Notes: generated by a model from the sequence alone, not told the origin. Counted from the first letter of the stretch, positions 21,308-32,169 are shown. The stretch is 64,000 nucleotides of DNA from Diphasiastrum complanatum (GCA_029204225.1 MU831555.1:64001-128000), one strand, 5' to 3'. Program-made: numbers and translations.

Positions 21308-22338
21308 CCCCTCCAACGCATAAAGCGTTGTCCTCAACGAAAATTTCTCAACTAAGAGTCTTAAATCTGTTAAAAATTTCTAGATATTCTGATACCAAAT
21401 TGTGTTTATGTTTATTTCTTTCTCTTAGATTTGATCTTGTATGTGAGATCAGCTTTGGGTGAAGAGTCTTTTCTTCCTTGATCTAGCTCAGATTTCTTAA
21501 TCCATGAATTCAGAATTAGCTTACTTAATCTATCTCAGGTAGATCCAATCATTTCATTTTCATCCTGAGCTTTAGATTGCTCAAAAACAATTTCATAGTA
21601 AAAATTGTTTCTTTGGGGATTCAGGAATGGCATAAGGTGAAGTGGTCTTAAAATTTTCAGTCCCCTTTCCTCCTTAGTATGTTTTCATACTAGTCATGGT
21701 TTTACATAATGTCTTAGGATGTTTAACTTCCTATTCATGATTTCAAAAGATGCTTGAAATCTGGGTCCATTCCAATTCATCCGACCATCAAGGTTTACTT
21801 TCGCATTAAGTATGCAAACAAGTATAAACTAACATTACATGTCGTTCACTAAGCTACTAAAAGCTCAGATCACATAACTCACATGTTTAAAACATTCAAA
21901 GCAAAAAACTGATAGTATTGAATCAAAATCTTTCTTAAAAACAACTTAGGATTTAACATCCTATCTGATGTTTTTCTCTAAAGTATTTCGAGATCTACAT
22001 CTCAAACACTCTTGTGGTCCTAGTGGACAATCTTTATGGTTTAAGAAATTTTCCCTCTGTTTTACTAGTATCAATGATTTTATGGCCGAAACTAGTCTCG
22101 GGTTGTACGTTCTTGATAAGCATGGTCTTCTAGTCCTCCACAAGTAGGCTTCCAGTGTTTCGTGGTCATCAAGTTCTTCCTCAAGCCTAGCAAGAGTCTT
22201 GGTCTTCTTGATCTTTTCCAAGCAGTTCTTGCTTTTTGTTGCACAAGGCCTCTTAAACACCGGGTGGAGCTTTGTGTTCTTCTGCCATGCATAAACATAC
22301 AAAGTCTTCAAATCAAGTTCAAGACAAAATAAACCATA
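21308..22338 (-). mobile_element. Interior of the non-coding LTR element
   Basis: About 1 kb between the putative polypurine tract and the primer-binding site. No gag or pol motif is seen on either strand. The longest minus-strand frame (116 codons, 22311-21961) is K/R/L-rich and unrecognised. The element thus looks like a non-autonomous LARD/TRIM-like form that depends on proteins from elsewhere. Confidence 0.55.
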
Positions 22339-22350
22339 GCTCTGATACCA
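22339..22350 (-). other. Primer-binding site, initiator tRNA-Met type
   Basis: On the minus strand this reads TGGTATCAGAGC, the standard plant LTR-retrotransposon sequence complementary to the 3' end of initiator tRNA-Met. It lies 3 bp inside the LTR border at 22354, which fixes the element's orientation (5' LTR on the right). Confidence 0.85.
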
Positions 22351-22353
22351 AAC

Positions 22354-22549
22354 TGTGGACTCGAGGGTGATTGGCCTGTCCTAAGGTCTTAAAGGCCAAA
22401 AGAACTAATTGGCTTTTCATTCACATAAGCTAGTCTCGAATCAACTTAATGAAAATCAACTAAGATTCTAAATCAAAGATCGAAAAACATTACATCACAT
22501 AGATTCATTCACACAATAGCGGAAGCACTGAGGGGTCAAGATGGGGACC
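22354..22549 (-). repeat. 5' LTR block A, copy 3, broken at the poly-C site
   Basis: Nearly identical to 17357-17552. It stops at GGGGACC, precisely where copies 1 and 2 enter their C tract, and continues instead into an inverted copy of block C. That marks a rearrangement breakpoint. Confidence 0.8.
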
Positions 22550-22992
22550 ATGGGAATACCTCAAGGAGACTGTCATTTTTGTGATTGCAGGATTAATTGG
22601 AGCTCAAACCCTCGGATTTCTATCTCACTCTCAAATCACCACACAAACACACACACTCTCTCTCTCTCCCTCTCTCACTTTCACCTTCTCTCGAAACTAT
22701 GGTATGCTCTTGAAACTGTTACCCATATGTCAGAATGGCTGATTAGTACTCTTGCATGTCATAGTATCTGTGGCCAATTGTCTATGCATGTCAGATGTAG
22801 AGCTTGCATGTCAGTTTGGAAGCTTGCATGTCATGCCATCTGTGGCCAATTGTCTATGCATGTCAGATGTAGAGCTTGCATGTCAGTTTGGAAGCTTGCA
22901 TGTCATGCCATCAGTGGCCTATTGTCTGTGCATGTCAGATTTAGAGTTTGCATGTCAGATTTGAAGTTTGCATGTCACATCATGCATTGCCG
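22550..22992 (+). repeat. Inverted copy of LTR block C with 72-bp tandem repeats
   Basis: The sequence is the reverse complement of about 20150-19722. It contains three units of a 72-bp repeat (start points TCTATGCATGTCAG at 22781 and 22853, TCTGTGCATGTCAG at 22925) with inner 20-bp units GCATGTCAGTTTGGAAGCTT. Homology ends at GCCGAAT near 22990. Open frames here follow the repeat and are not taken as genes. Confidence 0.8.
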
Positions 22993-23208
22993 AATCCCTC
23001 ATACAGAAATTATTCTATCCCATGCCCTAATCTCATGTTCTTCTTTGGCACTTGCTATAATGTGTGAACTGGAATCGTTCTGATGTATGCTCTGGTATTT
23101 TGAGCTCTATTTGAGCTCGGTAATGTTGTTCAATGCAATGTATTTTTTTTTCTACTGAACGTTTGCCTGATTATTTGTTGTTTGCAGGTTTAGGGTCGTG
23201 TTGATACG

Positions 23209-26200
23209 ATGCCAGTGCGGGACCGAGGCCTTTGGGCCGAGGTTGAGCTTACCGATGGGGATGTGGGCACACACCATGGCTCAGGCACCCGCAGATGGAG
23301 ATGCTTGCATTGCGGTGGTCACTTCACGGGATCACTCACCAGGGTTAGGGCTCACTTGTTGCGGGTCAGAGGGCCAGATGGGCAGACATTGGGCATATCT
23401 GATTGCCCCAGGATTTTTGATGAGGATCTGCAGAGGTTGTCTACCATGTACGGGCCCGGTATTGCATCACAGGGTTCTAGACAGGGACAGGCAGCAGGAG
23501 CAGCTACAGGTAGGCATGCAAGAGGGCTCACAGGCAGACAGGCAGGGCCTACCATGGATATTGGGCCCAGTACATCACGGGCAGGGCATGGTATAGCTGC
23601 AGGCGTAGTACATCATGGGTTGGGCATGGTACAGGTGCAGGGCCCAGTACATCACGGGCAAAGCATGGTACAGTTGCAGGGCCCAGTACAGCACGGGCAG
23701 AGCATGGTTCAGGTGCAAGGCCCAATACAGCACCTTCAGTTCCATCCGCAGCAGCAGCAGGACCATCAGATGAGCATGTTGGTTCAGCAGCAGCGGGTGC
23801 TTCTCAACCCTCCTCCTCGGCAGCAGATGCACCACATGCTTCGGCAGATGTTGCCAGAGAGAGTGACACACCCACAGATCAGCCATCCGTTGGGCATGCT
23901 AGACCACGAGCACCATATACACAACAGAGAGGGGTTAGGCCCAGGCAGCAGACCCTTGATCGATGCGGCTGGCAGAGAGAGCAGCAGGCCCGTTGCACTC
24001 GACTGTGTGGCCAGTTCTTTTACGAGTGCGGCATTGCCTTTGCTGTTGCTGACACTTGGATGTTTAGGGAGTTCTGTGCACAGATGGCGGCCGTGGATGC
24101 TACATGGACACCTCCCAGGCGAGAGGCACTACGAGAGAGGTTGCTTCGTCAGGAGGAGGAGACCATCACGCGGGAGTTGAGTTCCATTCGCTCAGCTTGG
24201 CAGCAGTAAGTAACTTGTCTTTGTAATCTCTTTGCATGTGTTTAGGATTTACTGGTGCCGTAATTTTTTAATGTAGCTAATGGGTGTTTTGCGGCAGGTA
24301 TGGATGCACGATATTGAGTGATGGATGGACCGACATTCGTCGGCAATCCGTCATCAATGTCTTGGTTTCTTGCCCGCTTGGCACAGTATTCCTACGTGGC
24401 GTGGATGCCACTCGAGGTGGTGACGCCATCACAGCCGATTTCATATGGGAGGTCATTAGAGATGTTATTGCTGACATCGGAGTTGAGCACGTGGTTCAGG
24501 TTGTCACCGACAACGCCTCGAACTGCAAGCAGATGGGCGAGATTATGATGAGGGAGCACACCCCAGCATTGTGTGGACACCCTGTGCTGCACATTGCATA
24601 GACTTGCTCATCCATGACCTGTGTGCGCTTCCATGGATCAGAGAGGTATAGTTTGTTCTATTTGCTATGCTTTCTTCCTTCGATGCTGCTAACCACATCT
24701 CAACTACTGTCTAAACTTTTTTACTGGGTGTTTGTGTTGCAGATCACTTCTACGGCCATGCGCCTGGTCACTTTTGTCACAAGGAAGAGGCGTGCGTTGG
24801 CCCTGTTCCGCACCTTCTCCACCCTAAACCTGAAGAAGCCCGCACCCACACGCTTTGCGTTTTACTTCTTGGTGCTAGAGCGATTGGTGGTGGTGAAGGA
24901 TGCATTGCGGCAGATGGTTTCCAGCGTGGCCTTCCGGGACTTTACAGACCTCCCCCATTCGGCATTTTTCCAGTCCACTGTGTACGGCGACGAGTTCTGG
25001 AGAGCTGCTGAGGAGATTAGTGGGATCCTACTACCCATTTATAGAGTGCTGCGTCTGGTAGACCGTGAGGGGTGCACCCTCGGTCTCATTTACAAGTTCA
25101 TGGAGCGCATCGGCGAGGGGATTTTGTTGTCAGCCTTGGACGAGCATAGGTATGACTCTTCAGTGTCTAGTTTGTTGTTTCTCACTCGAGTCTGATGCGT
25201 TTCTTTGGTTTAGTGATTGTTGTAATTTGTCTGCTGTAGGAGGTGCGAGATCTCACGCATCTGGGAGGCCAGATGGGACTACTTCCACCGACCCATCCAC
25301 GCCGTAGCCCACATGTTGCACCCCTTGTGGCACTCTACACGAGAGAGGGACGATCCGGAGCTACACCGGGGATGGGTGGAGTACACGAAGCGCGTATGGC
25401 CTGGACCAGGTACGTGTGAGAAATCGTTTGGTAGCAATGTTACTGCAGTATTGTACTCATTGGTAGTGTCTGAATTCGAGGGGTCTTACATGTGCCATGT
25501 TTTTCCTTTTGCCAACAGGTCCGATTTTGGCCAACATTGCAAGCCAGCTGCTCGCATTTGAGCGCTTCCAGTTTCCTTTCGATGGAGAGCAAAGTCGGCG
25601 GAGGGAGGATCAGCTGAGGCCCGTTACATGGTGGTGCATCCACGGGCGCAGCACAGGTGACTTGAGGCGATTGGCTGAGAGAGTCCTTGCACAGGACTGT
25701 TCTGCAGGAGCTTGTGAGCGGAATTGGAGCACCTGGGCCTTGTATCACACGCAGAAGAGGAACAGGTTGTCCATCGAGCAGTGTAGGCGGTTGGTGTTTG
25801 TGAACACCAACGGCCGTATGCTGAGGCGCACACGAGGCGCACACGAGGAGAGGGTCAGATGCTCGAGGTGAGTCACATCATCACCCCTTTTTTCTTGGTA
25901 TGCTTTGATGAATTGATTTGCTTTCAAAATATGCAGTGAGTTGCACAATACTTGCCTAACAACAATGTATTGTTTTTGGTTGCAGGTGGACCCCGACACT
26001 TGCTTGGTGGATTCGATAGCTGCTGCTCCTCGGGCACCACCCACACAGGAGGAGATGGATGATGAGATCCATAGAGAGCTCTACAGACAGGCACAGGCTG
26101 ACGCACGGCTTTACGGCGGCAAAGGAGGACAGAGAGGCAGAGGGAGAGGGCTGAGGAGGGAGATGACGAGGTCTCGGAGGGTGGAGAGATGCCTCGGGGC

Positions 26201-26761
26201 AGACTATGTGGAGGAGGAGGAGTGGGTTGAGGGAGATACAGAGGAGGACGAGGAGATGTGGGGGGAGGCACAGGGGGATGACCTGGCTGACCTGCTGGTG
26301 GACCCTGATGCAGAGACAGAGGAGGAGCCAGCCATTCCTGCACGTAGGCCTAGGGGGAGACCTAGAGGTTCTAGGAGGGGGGGCTGAGTACTCTTTTTGT
26401 AGACAGGAGTGGAGCATCACAGGCAGTCGTCGGCCAGGCATCATCACAGTGGGTAGGGCCATCCCAGGGCGTAGGGTTACGGCCACCTGACACATATGCA
26501 CGACGGAGTAGACACAGGGCTGGGGGTAGCCAGATGGGGGCCAGAGGAGGGGAGAGAGGCAGAGGCAGAGGCAGAGGTAGAGGCAGGGAGACGGGGGTGG
26601 TCCAGAGCTAGGGCACGCAGCAGGGATCCAGAGCACGCAGCAGAGCCAGGGCCACACCACGGCATATGGCTCCCTCCAGTTCCGATTCATCTGCGGACCC
26701 ATGGGATCTGCAGTCCACATATTCGGATGATTTATCCTACCATGACTCTGACGAGTCTTAG
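23209..26761 (+). pseudogene. hAT superfamily transposase with BED-type zinc finger, multi-exon, frameshifted
   Basis: Six probable exons: 23209-24205, 24298-24643, 24743-25149, 25240-25410, 25519-25868 and 25986 onward, most bordered by GT/AG. Domains in order: a BED-like finger (CLHCGGHFTG...RAHL, about 23302-23360); a low-complexity Q/H/G region with 39-bp repeats; the DUF659-type catalytic fold with LSDGWTD (about 24313, first Asp) and VVTDNASNCKQM (about 24500, second Asp); a helical insertion; and the hAT C-terminal dimerisation region CERNWSTW..YHTQKRNRL (about 25710, catalytic Glu side). An acidic, RGR-rich tail ends SYHDSDES and a stop at 26761. Frameshifts in the first 39-bp repeat unit and before HCIDLLIHDL (near 24590) break it, so this copy is probably inactive. 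Confidence 0.85.
23571..23735 (+). repeat. 39-bp minisatellite in the transposase gene, with one 38-bp unit
   Basis: The word TACA(T/G)CA starts at 23571, 23609, 23648, 23687 and, as TACAGCA, at 23726. The spacings are 38, 39, 39 and 39. Thirteen-codon units keep frame; the 38-bp first unit shifts it, which explains why the finger and the catalytic domain lie in different frames. Confidence 0.85.
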
Positions 26762-27261
26762 TTATATAGTTTTCATTACGTTCATGGAACATCATTGTAC
26801 CCCTTTTTGGTGCCATGTGGCCCGATATTATATATTATGATGATCCTATTCACAGCATTGTCGTGATTCAATATTGTTCTTTGTGGTTTTAGTTCAGTAA
26901 CTTCGGTTTTATGGTTTATGATTTATGGTTGTAGAGAGAGAGAGAGAGAGTATGGTTGTTTTGTCAAAAATTGTTTCATTTAAGGCTAAAGTTCAGAATG
27001 ATTCAGCTAGGTTTTTGTTCAGCATGGTTTTAGTTCCGTTTGTTGTGAATCGTGATCAGAGAGAGATAGAGAGAGGGAGAATCAGAGAAAGGGAGATTCC
27101 TGCTATGTTCACTGGGAATGCCCCAATGTGTTCTCTTTTTTTTATATGGGATGCAGCTTTAGCGTAAAGGGACCATCTTGCACCTGAAACAGTCGGCAAA
27201 CTACACAATCATACTCCCCTCGATCAGAGCTTTCATCTGATACCCATATTGCACAAAAAAA

Positions 27262-27365
27262 TTTCAAAAAAAAAAAAAAAAATCGATTCTACACGATTCT
27301 GGGAAAATCCCGAATCGCGAATCGGGATCGCGATTCGCAAATCGCGCTGCAACTCTGGTTGAAGA
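27262..27365 (+). mobile_element. Right terminal inverted repeat and target duplication of the hAT
   Basis: After a poly-A run come subterminal CGATTC/GAATCG repeats, ending GCGCTGCAACTCTG at 27357. The adjacent 8 bases GTTGAAGA (27358-27365) are the presumed target duplication; their exact reverse complement flanks the displaced left end at 18620-18627. Confidence 0.75.
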
Positions 27366-27761
27366 TATAATAAGTTCTTTTTGGCTGCTTTAAATTCACT
27401 AAATGAATCTAGAAATAGGAATATGTAGTACCCAAGATCTTATCCCTAAAGAATTCGGCACCCACTGTCTGTCAAAAATCGACATTCATACTATCTAACA
27501 TTTTGCGAATGGATTACATGCTAATATTATGCTCAAAACAATGCACAATTGATAGAGATAACAAAAATTGTTACAAATAGGCTAAAGACAAATGTGCTTT
27601 GTCGATTAAAGAACAACTAAAAAAAGAAAAGTTGCTGCTAACATGAAGCCAAATAAAGCTAGAAATGACAAGCCCGATATGACAAGAGCTACTCTCTACT
27701 CAATGAGCTAGTGTAGCTCCGCTCTCCATTCAATCACCTAGCCAATGAGGAGACTCTAAGC

Positions 27762-28530
27762 CTAATAAATAGCAGGAGACCTAGGATAAAAATGCATAGC
27801 TCTTTTGTGACATTTGACCCAATCACCGTATAACAAGCCAAATAATATCATTGGCTTCAAACAGCCATCAAGACATAGTCTTTTATATAGTCTAATCCCA
27901 TCAGGCACCCGTTGTTTAGGTATGTGAACGTTTACAAATTTTGGCCTATACAAGCTATTGGTTTCTAAATCTAAAAACCAGTTGGATTTCTACGAGAAGT
28001 GATCCGGTTTGCTATACATCAGTGTGCCTCCCACTTCACCTGATACCACTTTGCCTATCCTGGATGGGCTACGGGTGGCATTTATTTTAGAAGTGTCTCT
28101 ATCTATAAGAGCTTCCAAACTAGGGGCAATTTCAATATGTTTGCCTTACACAAAAGAATAATGCTTAGTGCTATGCAAAAATGCATTCGCCAAATTGGTA
28201 ACTACTGCATCATAAAGGCTAATATGTGATCTGTTATCGTCACCTACTAACCAACTAGTATGTTTTGACTCTGCCAAATTGGTTTGAGGTGTATTGGCAA
28301 TATCTGTGACATAATTGACCTAAACCATACGAATGGCCCTTCATTAGGCTTGTGCTTTGTCTGCCATAAAGCTATAGATATCTGGCTCCTTGAAGCCCAT
28401 TTCAGCTATTGTATTGTTTATCATTCTCCAAAGCAATGCTTGTGCCTCGGTGTCTTCCTCTTTCATCTTGCAAATTGTGAAGCTTTATATGAAGAGGCTA
28501 AAATGGGAGCACGTTGCTCCCCTTTCATAT
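27762..28530 (-). pseudogene. Degenerate transposase-like pseudogene
   Basis: The minus-strand reading gives AQALLWRMINNTIAEMGFKEPDIYSFMADKAQA (about 28455-28360), then TNLAESKHTSWL...SHISLYDAVVTNLANAF (about 28290-28180) and PSRIGKVVSGE (about 28060), continuing in the same frame through one stop to YRPKFVNVHIPKQ at 27950. The D/QTNLAE...H..W and SLxDA pattern recalls catalytic-core surroundings of Mutator-like transposases in plant genomes, but I cannot assign the family firmly. Several stops show it is dead. It lies in the intron, on the same strand as the host gene. Confidence 0.4.
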
Positions 28531-29204
28531 AAATTCTCGATTCCTAAGTCTAGCTAAAGTAGCTTCCTTGTAGTAATACCCTAGCCTAGTTAGAGTCTCT
28601 ACCTTGCAAATACTTCATTCTAGTTGCATTGTCATCTATTAGCTAATAAACCATTCATCACGGTGTGATCGCATATAACTATGTGTCTTTGATTGGCTAG
28701 CTCCAGATAAGTGATTGGTTAATTGAATACTAAAACTGCATGTATGTAACATGTTACAAGCCTTAACATAGACCAGCATTACAGATTCTCAAGGTTTCAT
28801 CATTAGGAGATCATCGCAGGACACATAAGTTTGAGGAATGGTAATCATACTCCAAAACAAAAAATCTCCACATAATTGATGACAATCAACTGGCTATGAA
28901 TTGTTCTTGATTTGTGACATTCTTTTGTGGATCAACTTCAAAGGGCTGTGCTAAATCTTTGGGTCAACTGTATCCCCATAGTACCTCAGTTGCATGGAAT
29001 CGAATATGATAGAGAAGGTAGCTATATAATAAGACTGGATGCCTCTTTGACCAATCTCATAGGGTAATGCTTTGGAGGGCAGACCAACAACCAGTAAACA
29101 GCCACACTCTAGCACTGAACTAGAACATCTGAAGACATAATCTTTGTGCTGTCTAGAGACTCAAAAAGTAAAAGCAAATAAACAGTAAGCAAAGAAGACC
29201 ATAC
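28531..29204. other. Start of the large intron, no gene recognised
   Basis: The intron region next to the donor at 29204. No repeat border or coding motif was seen; the open frame at 29109-29204 is read-through of exon 1 past its donor. Confidence 0.4.
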
Positions 29205-30842
29205 CTGCTTCAATTCTTCCAAGAGCCATACCCCTTCTTCCTCGATGCTGATCTGCAGGTCCATAATTTCTTGCAATTTGATCATAGCTAAATCGAAGTT
29301 TGCTTCCGCTTCTCTCAAGGAACTTTCCTCAACCTCCATAACCTGTTCTGCTTCTGCAATTTTTTCATTGAGTTTGTCTGCCATTTCAAACTCTTCCTTT
29401 TCGCATGCGATTTCGAGTTCTATTTCCAGCTGTTTGCGCTTCAGAGAAGCAAGTGCAACATTTTCTGATGCCTGTCTCCTTTTCTGAATAGCATCTTTCT
29501 TTTTACGAGAAATTGACGCTGCCTTTTCATTCAAAATCATGACTTTTTCTGCAATGGAACCTTTGATAGCAAGACGTTTATCCTCAAAGGTCAGTGAATC
29601 CATTCTAGCCGATGCATTCCCTGCATCAGCCACCTCAACTAATGCCTTTTCTGGGTCCAGTTCCAAGGAAGCTGATTCCGGTAGAATGCTCTCACTTTTT
29701 GGGTCATCAATAGCTTGCTCTTCTGAATTCATTGTTGCCTCAACACTGCCTGGCATGCTGGCTTTAACTTCTCTTTCTCTATCAATCTGATCTTCTCCTG
29801 ACACTTGCACCTCTTCATTGGGCAATTGATTTGCTTTTTCCTTCAATTCCACTTTCGTTTCCATACCATCTCTTTCCTCTGGTGATCTTGTTTCACCTAT
29901 TTCTCCAGCAAGAACCTGTTCTGAATCTTGTAACAAAGTACTTTCCTCCTCCACACTGTCTGGTAAATACAAGGGTACAACTTCTGTAACATTCTCATCT
30001 AGAACATCTACTAGTTGTGAGCTCTGCCCAACTATTGGAAGAACCACTATATCTTTCAATCTTTCAATATCTGTAACTTGACATCCCTCTCTTCTTTGTT
30101 CAGAGACAGAATCTGACACCACATATGAAACTCTAATATCGTTGTCCATTACTTTTTGGGCCGTTCTATTAAGTGACGATTCCTCAGAGTCATCGTCATC
30201 TCTCCCATATCCAATTTTTAGGCCTCTTTTTTTCCTCCGCATCAATGGTTTTGTTAAAATAGGTGCAGGAGGCAGTGCAGATCCAACTGTGGACTGTCTT
30301 GCAGACACATTTGACTCTGACAGTTTTGGGAGCAACTTATCATGTGCATCTGCAACTTTCTCAGATAAATTATTTTCCTGTTTTAGCAACTCGCTTGTCA
30401 TATGCTCCTGCTTTATCCTCAAGTTTCCAAGGAATTCAGGATTGTTGTGAGAAGCGCTGGTCTCCGAAGTTTCTTTAGTGTCTTGAGTTGAAAAAGGTAC
30501 ACTTCCTGCAGAGAAACTTAACCCACTAAAAAGGCTCTCATCAAGAGGATTACCGAGGGCTCGAACTGAGCTCGAGTCTGTAGATGCATTATCTGAAATG
30601 TGCAATGGTGGGGGAGCACCGGGATGAAAATGGTCCAACGCAGTCAATGAATTGCCTGGATGTGAAGAATGAGAACCTGATGAGGAATTAGATGGTGCCT
30701 CTGAACCAGCCAAATTTTCTTTTGAGAATCCTGCATCAGCTGGGGTTAGTCCTACATCAGGTATATCGAACGGCGATGATAAGTTCAAATCCATTCCTTC
30801 AAACAATGATTCCATCTCGTTCGTAGCTCCATTGTCCTCCAT
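29205..30842 (-). CDS. Coiled-coil protein with UVR-like motif, first coding exon (546 residues)
   Basis: Opens with ATG at 30842, MEDNGATNEMESLFEGMDL. Residues 1-200 are S/P/D-rich and probably disordered. A basic cluster RRKKRGLK at 202-208 followed by an acidic DDDDSEE could be a nuclear localisation signal. Residues 215-420 are very acidic. From about 430 the chain is coiled coil, including LEIELEIACEKEEFEMADKLNEKI (about 472-495), which fits the UVR helical-hairpin pattern (E-x8-E-x-F-E-x-A-x-x-L-x-x-x-I). The exon ends LLEELKQ, then GT at 29204-29203, phase 0. Joined to 11400-10681 it gives a 785-residue protein. It is not a family I can name; the open frame is clean, unlike all neighbouring relics, which argues for a live host gene. 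Confidence 0.85.
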
Positions 30843-32130
30843 TGCTTGCTAGACAGGCACTTGCAAGTCTATCTCTCCAGCCTGATGATAGTAGCCTACT
30901 GCACTTTTGTTGTTTATTCAGACACTAAATGTAGCTTAGAATGGCGCGCATATTTCATCGCTCACCACTATATGTAACCACTATGAACATGAACCATGGG
31001 AAACGTAAAGAAGGAATCTCAAGGTGCAATGCACCCTGCAAACAAGTCACCCCTGTCTCTTTCTCTAAAATGATTGGCACTGTTGAAGCTATTCCATTCA
31101 TGCCTAGCTGAGCCAGAAAAGGGAAATCGCTATTGTTGAGAAAACTTATAGCGTTTAATCTTCAAGAGCACACAAAAATTTGCTCCCCACAAACGCGAAC
31201 ACCAAAAATTGATAACAAGATGCGGTGTTTTGTGCATTTCACCAAATCTATCATTATTTGATAGAAAACGGTTCAAATGAATGTCATCAAACCTAGATGG
31301 ATAGCTCCTGGAGACAATAAATTTTTGCCTCGTCTTTTGTTCACAGAACTCATGTTGTAATCTCAATTGTAAAACGACTCCACATTCATTGATCCTTCCA
31401 ATAGATATGAAGCCAGCCGCTCACTCGTAGCAAAGCAAGCACAAAAGAACCGCAATGTTTGCTGGCATATCAACCTCCAAAGGGACTTAAATCACGATCT
31501 TCGCTTATAAAAGCCAGGCAATGTCGAGAACGGTAACTTTGACCTACGAAGTTTCAAGCCCTGTAACGGCCTATTGACGACAGCATCCATCGGCAAACCG
31601 AAATAAAGATTTAACCACTGCTCGTCTGATAGTATAGAATCTGAAAATTGATACTCAAAGACAGCAAACAAGATACTATAACGCTAGAACAAACGTTTCC
31701 TCCAACTAACGGCAACATCAGCCATCCATTGACCTGCCTAAATGTATAACAGCTCGTAAAAATTCTGAATCAAAACAAAGCTACCATTAAAATGACGAAA
31801 TATTTGGATCTCGCAAAGAAGAGACTACGTGGAAACGGAAACAGCTTCATTTCACTTACATGAAGGCATCAACTCCAGCTGCTGGCTAATCAACAGCAGC
31901 ACAGCTTATTGCGTAACCCGAATTCCTCAAGCGACGATCAATAAGAAGAAGAAGCAAGCGGCAAGATCGCAAGCAGCGGAATGAAATTGCAAGAGCTGCT
32001 GCCTCAGACGAATACTGGATCTGCGAGATCAAAATCTCTGACAGATGCTGAGTGCTGCTGCTGCTGCTTCTGCTTCTGCTGCCTGCAGGCGAAGCAACAG
32101 AGTAATTTTCTGACATGCAAATTCTTATAT
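30843..32130 (-). promoter_or_regulatory. 5' flank and probable leader of the coiled-coil gene
   Basis: Upstream of the start codon on the minus strand. No transposon homology is visible until about 32160, unlike most of the window. The CAG/CTG-rich stretch at 31920-32110 is typical of a plant 5' untranslated exon; its 76-codon frame is S/L/R-rich, and I treat it as leader rather than protein. No TATA box was assigned with confidence. Confidence 0.4.
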
Positions 32131-32169
32131 TCGTTCATTTTTTTCTGTATTCTCTTGTTTTTGTTTTTC

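Larger units (their letters stand above)
11401..29204 (-). other. Proposed 17.8-kb intron of the coiled-coil gene
   Basis: The donor GTATGG follows CTTCAATTC complement ...GAAGCAG at 29205, and the acceptor CAG precedes 11400. Both are phase 0. The interval is filled by mobile-element relics in both orientations: copia pieces, a gag-like relic, a hAT MITE, a minus-strand LTR element, an intron-containing hAT transposase gene and a transposase-like pseudogene. No further conserved coiled-coil exon was recognised inside it, though a very short exon could escape notice. Confidence 0.65.

Noticed and set aside
22541-23083. 180-codon plus-strand frame rich in ACHSICGQLSMHV repeats
   Set aside because: It translates the 72-bp minisatellite and crosses an LTR rearrangement border; not a gene.
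25440-26816. Long minus-strand frames opposite the hAT transposase (up to 286 codons)
   Set aside because: Antisense shadows of the GC-rich transposase exons. The plus strand carries the recognisable hAT motifs.
31886-32116. 76-codon minus-strand frame upstream of the coiled-coil gene as an extra N-terminal exon
   Set aside because: It ends in a stop before the main ATG, has CAG-repeat composition, and no splice link keeps frame to exon 1. More likely leader.
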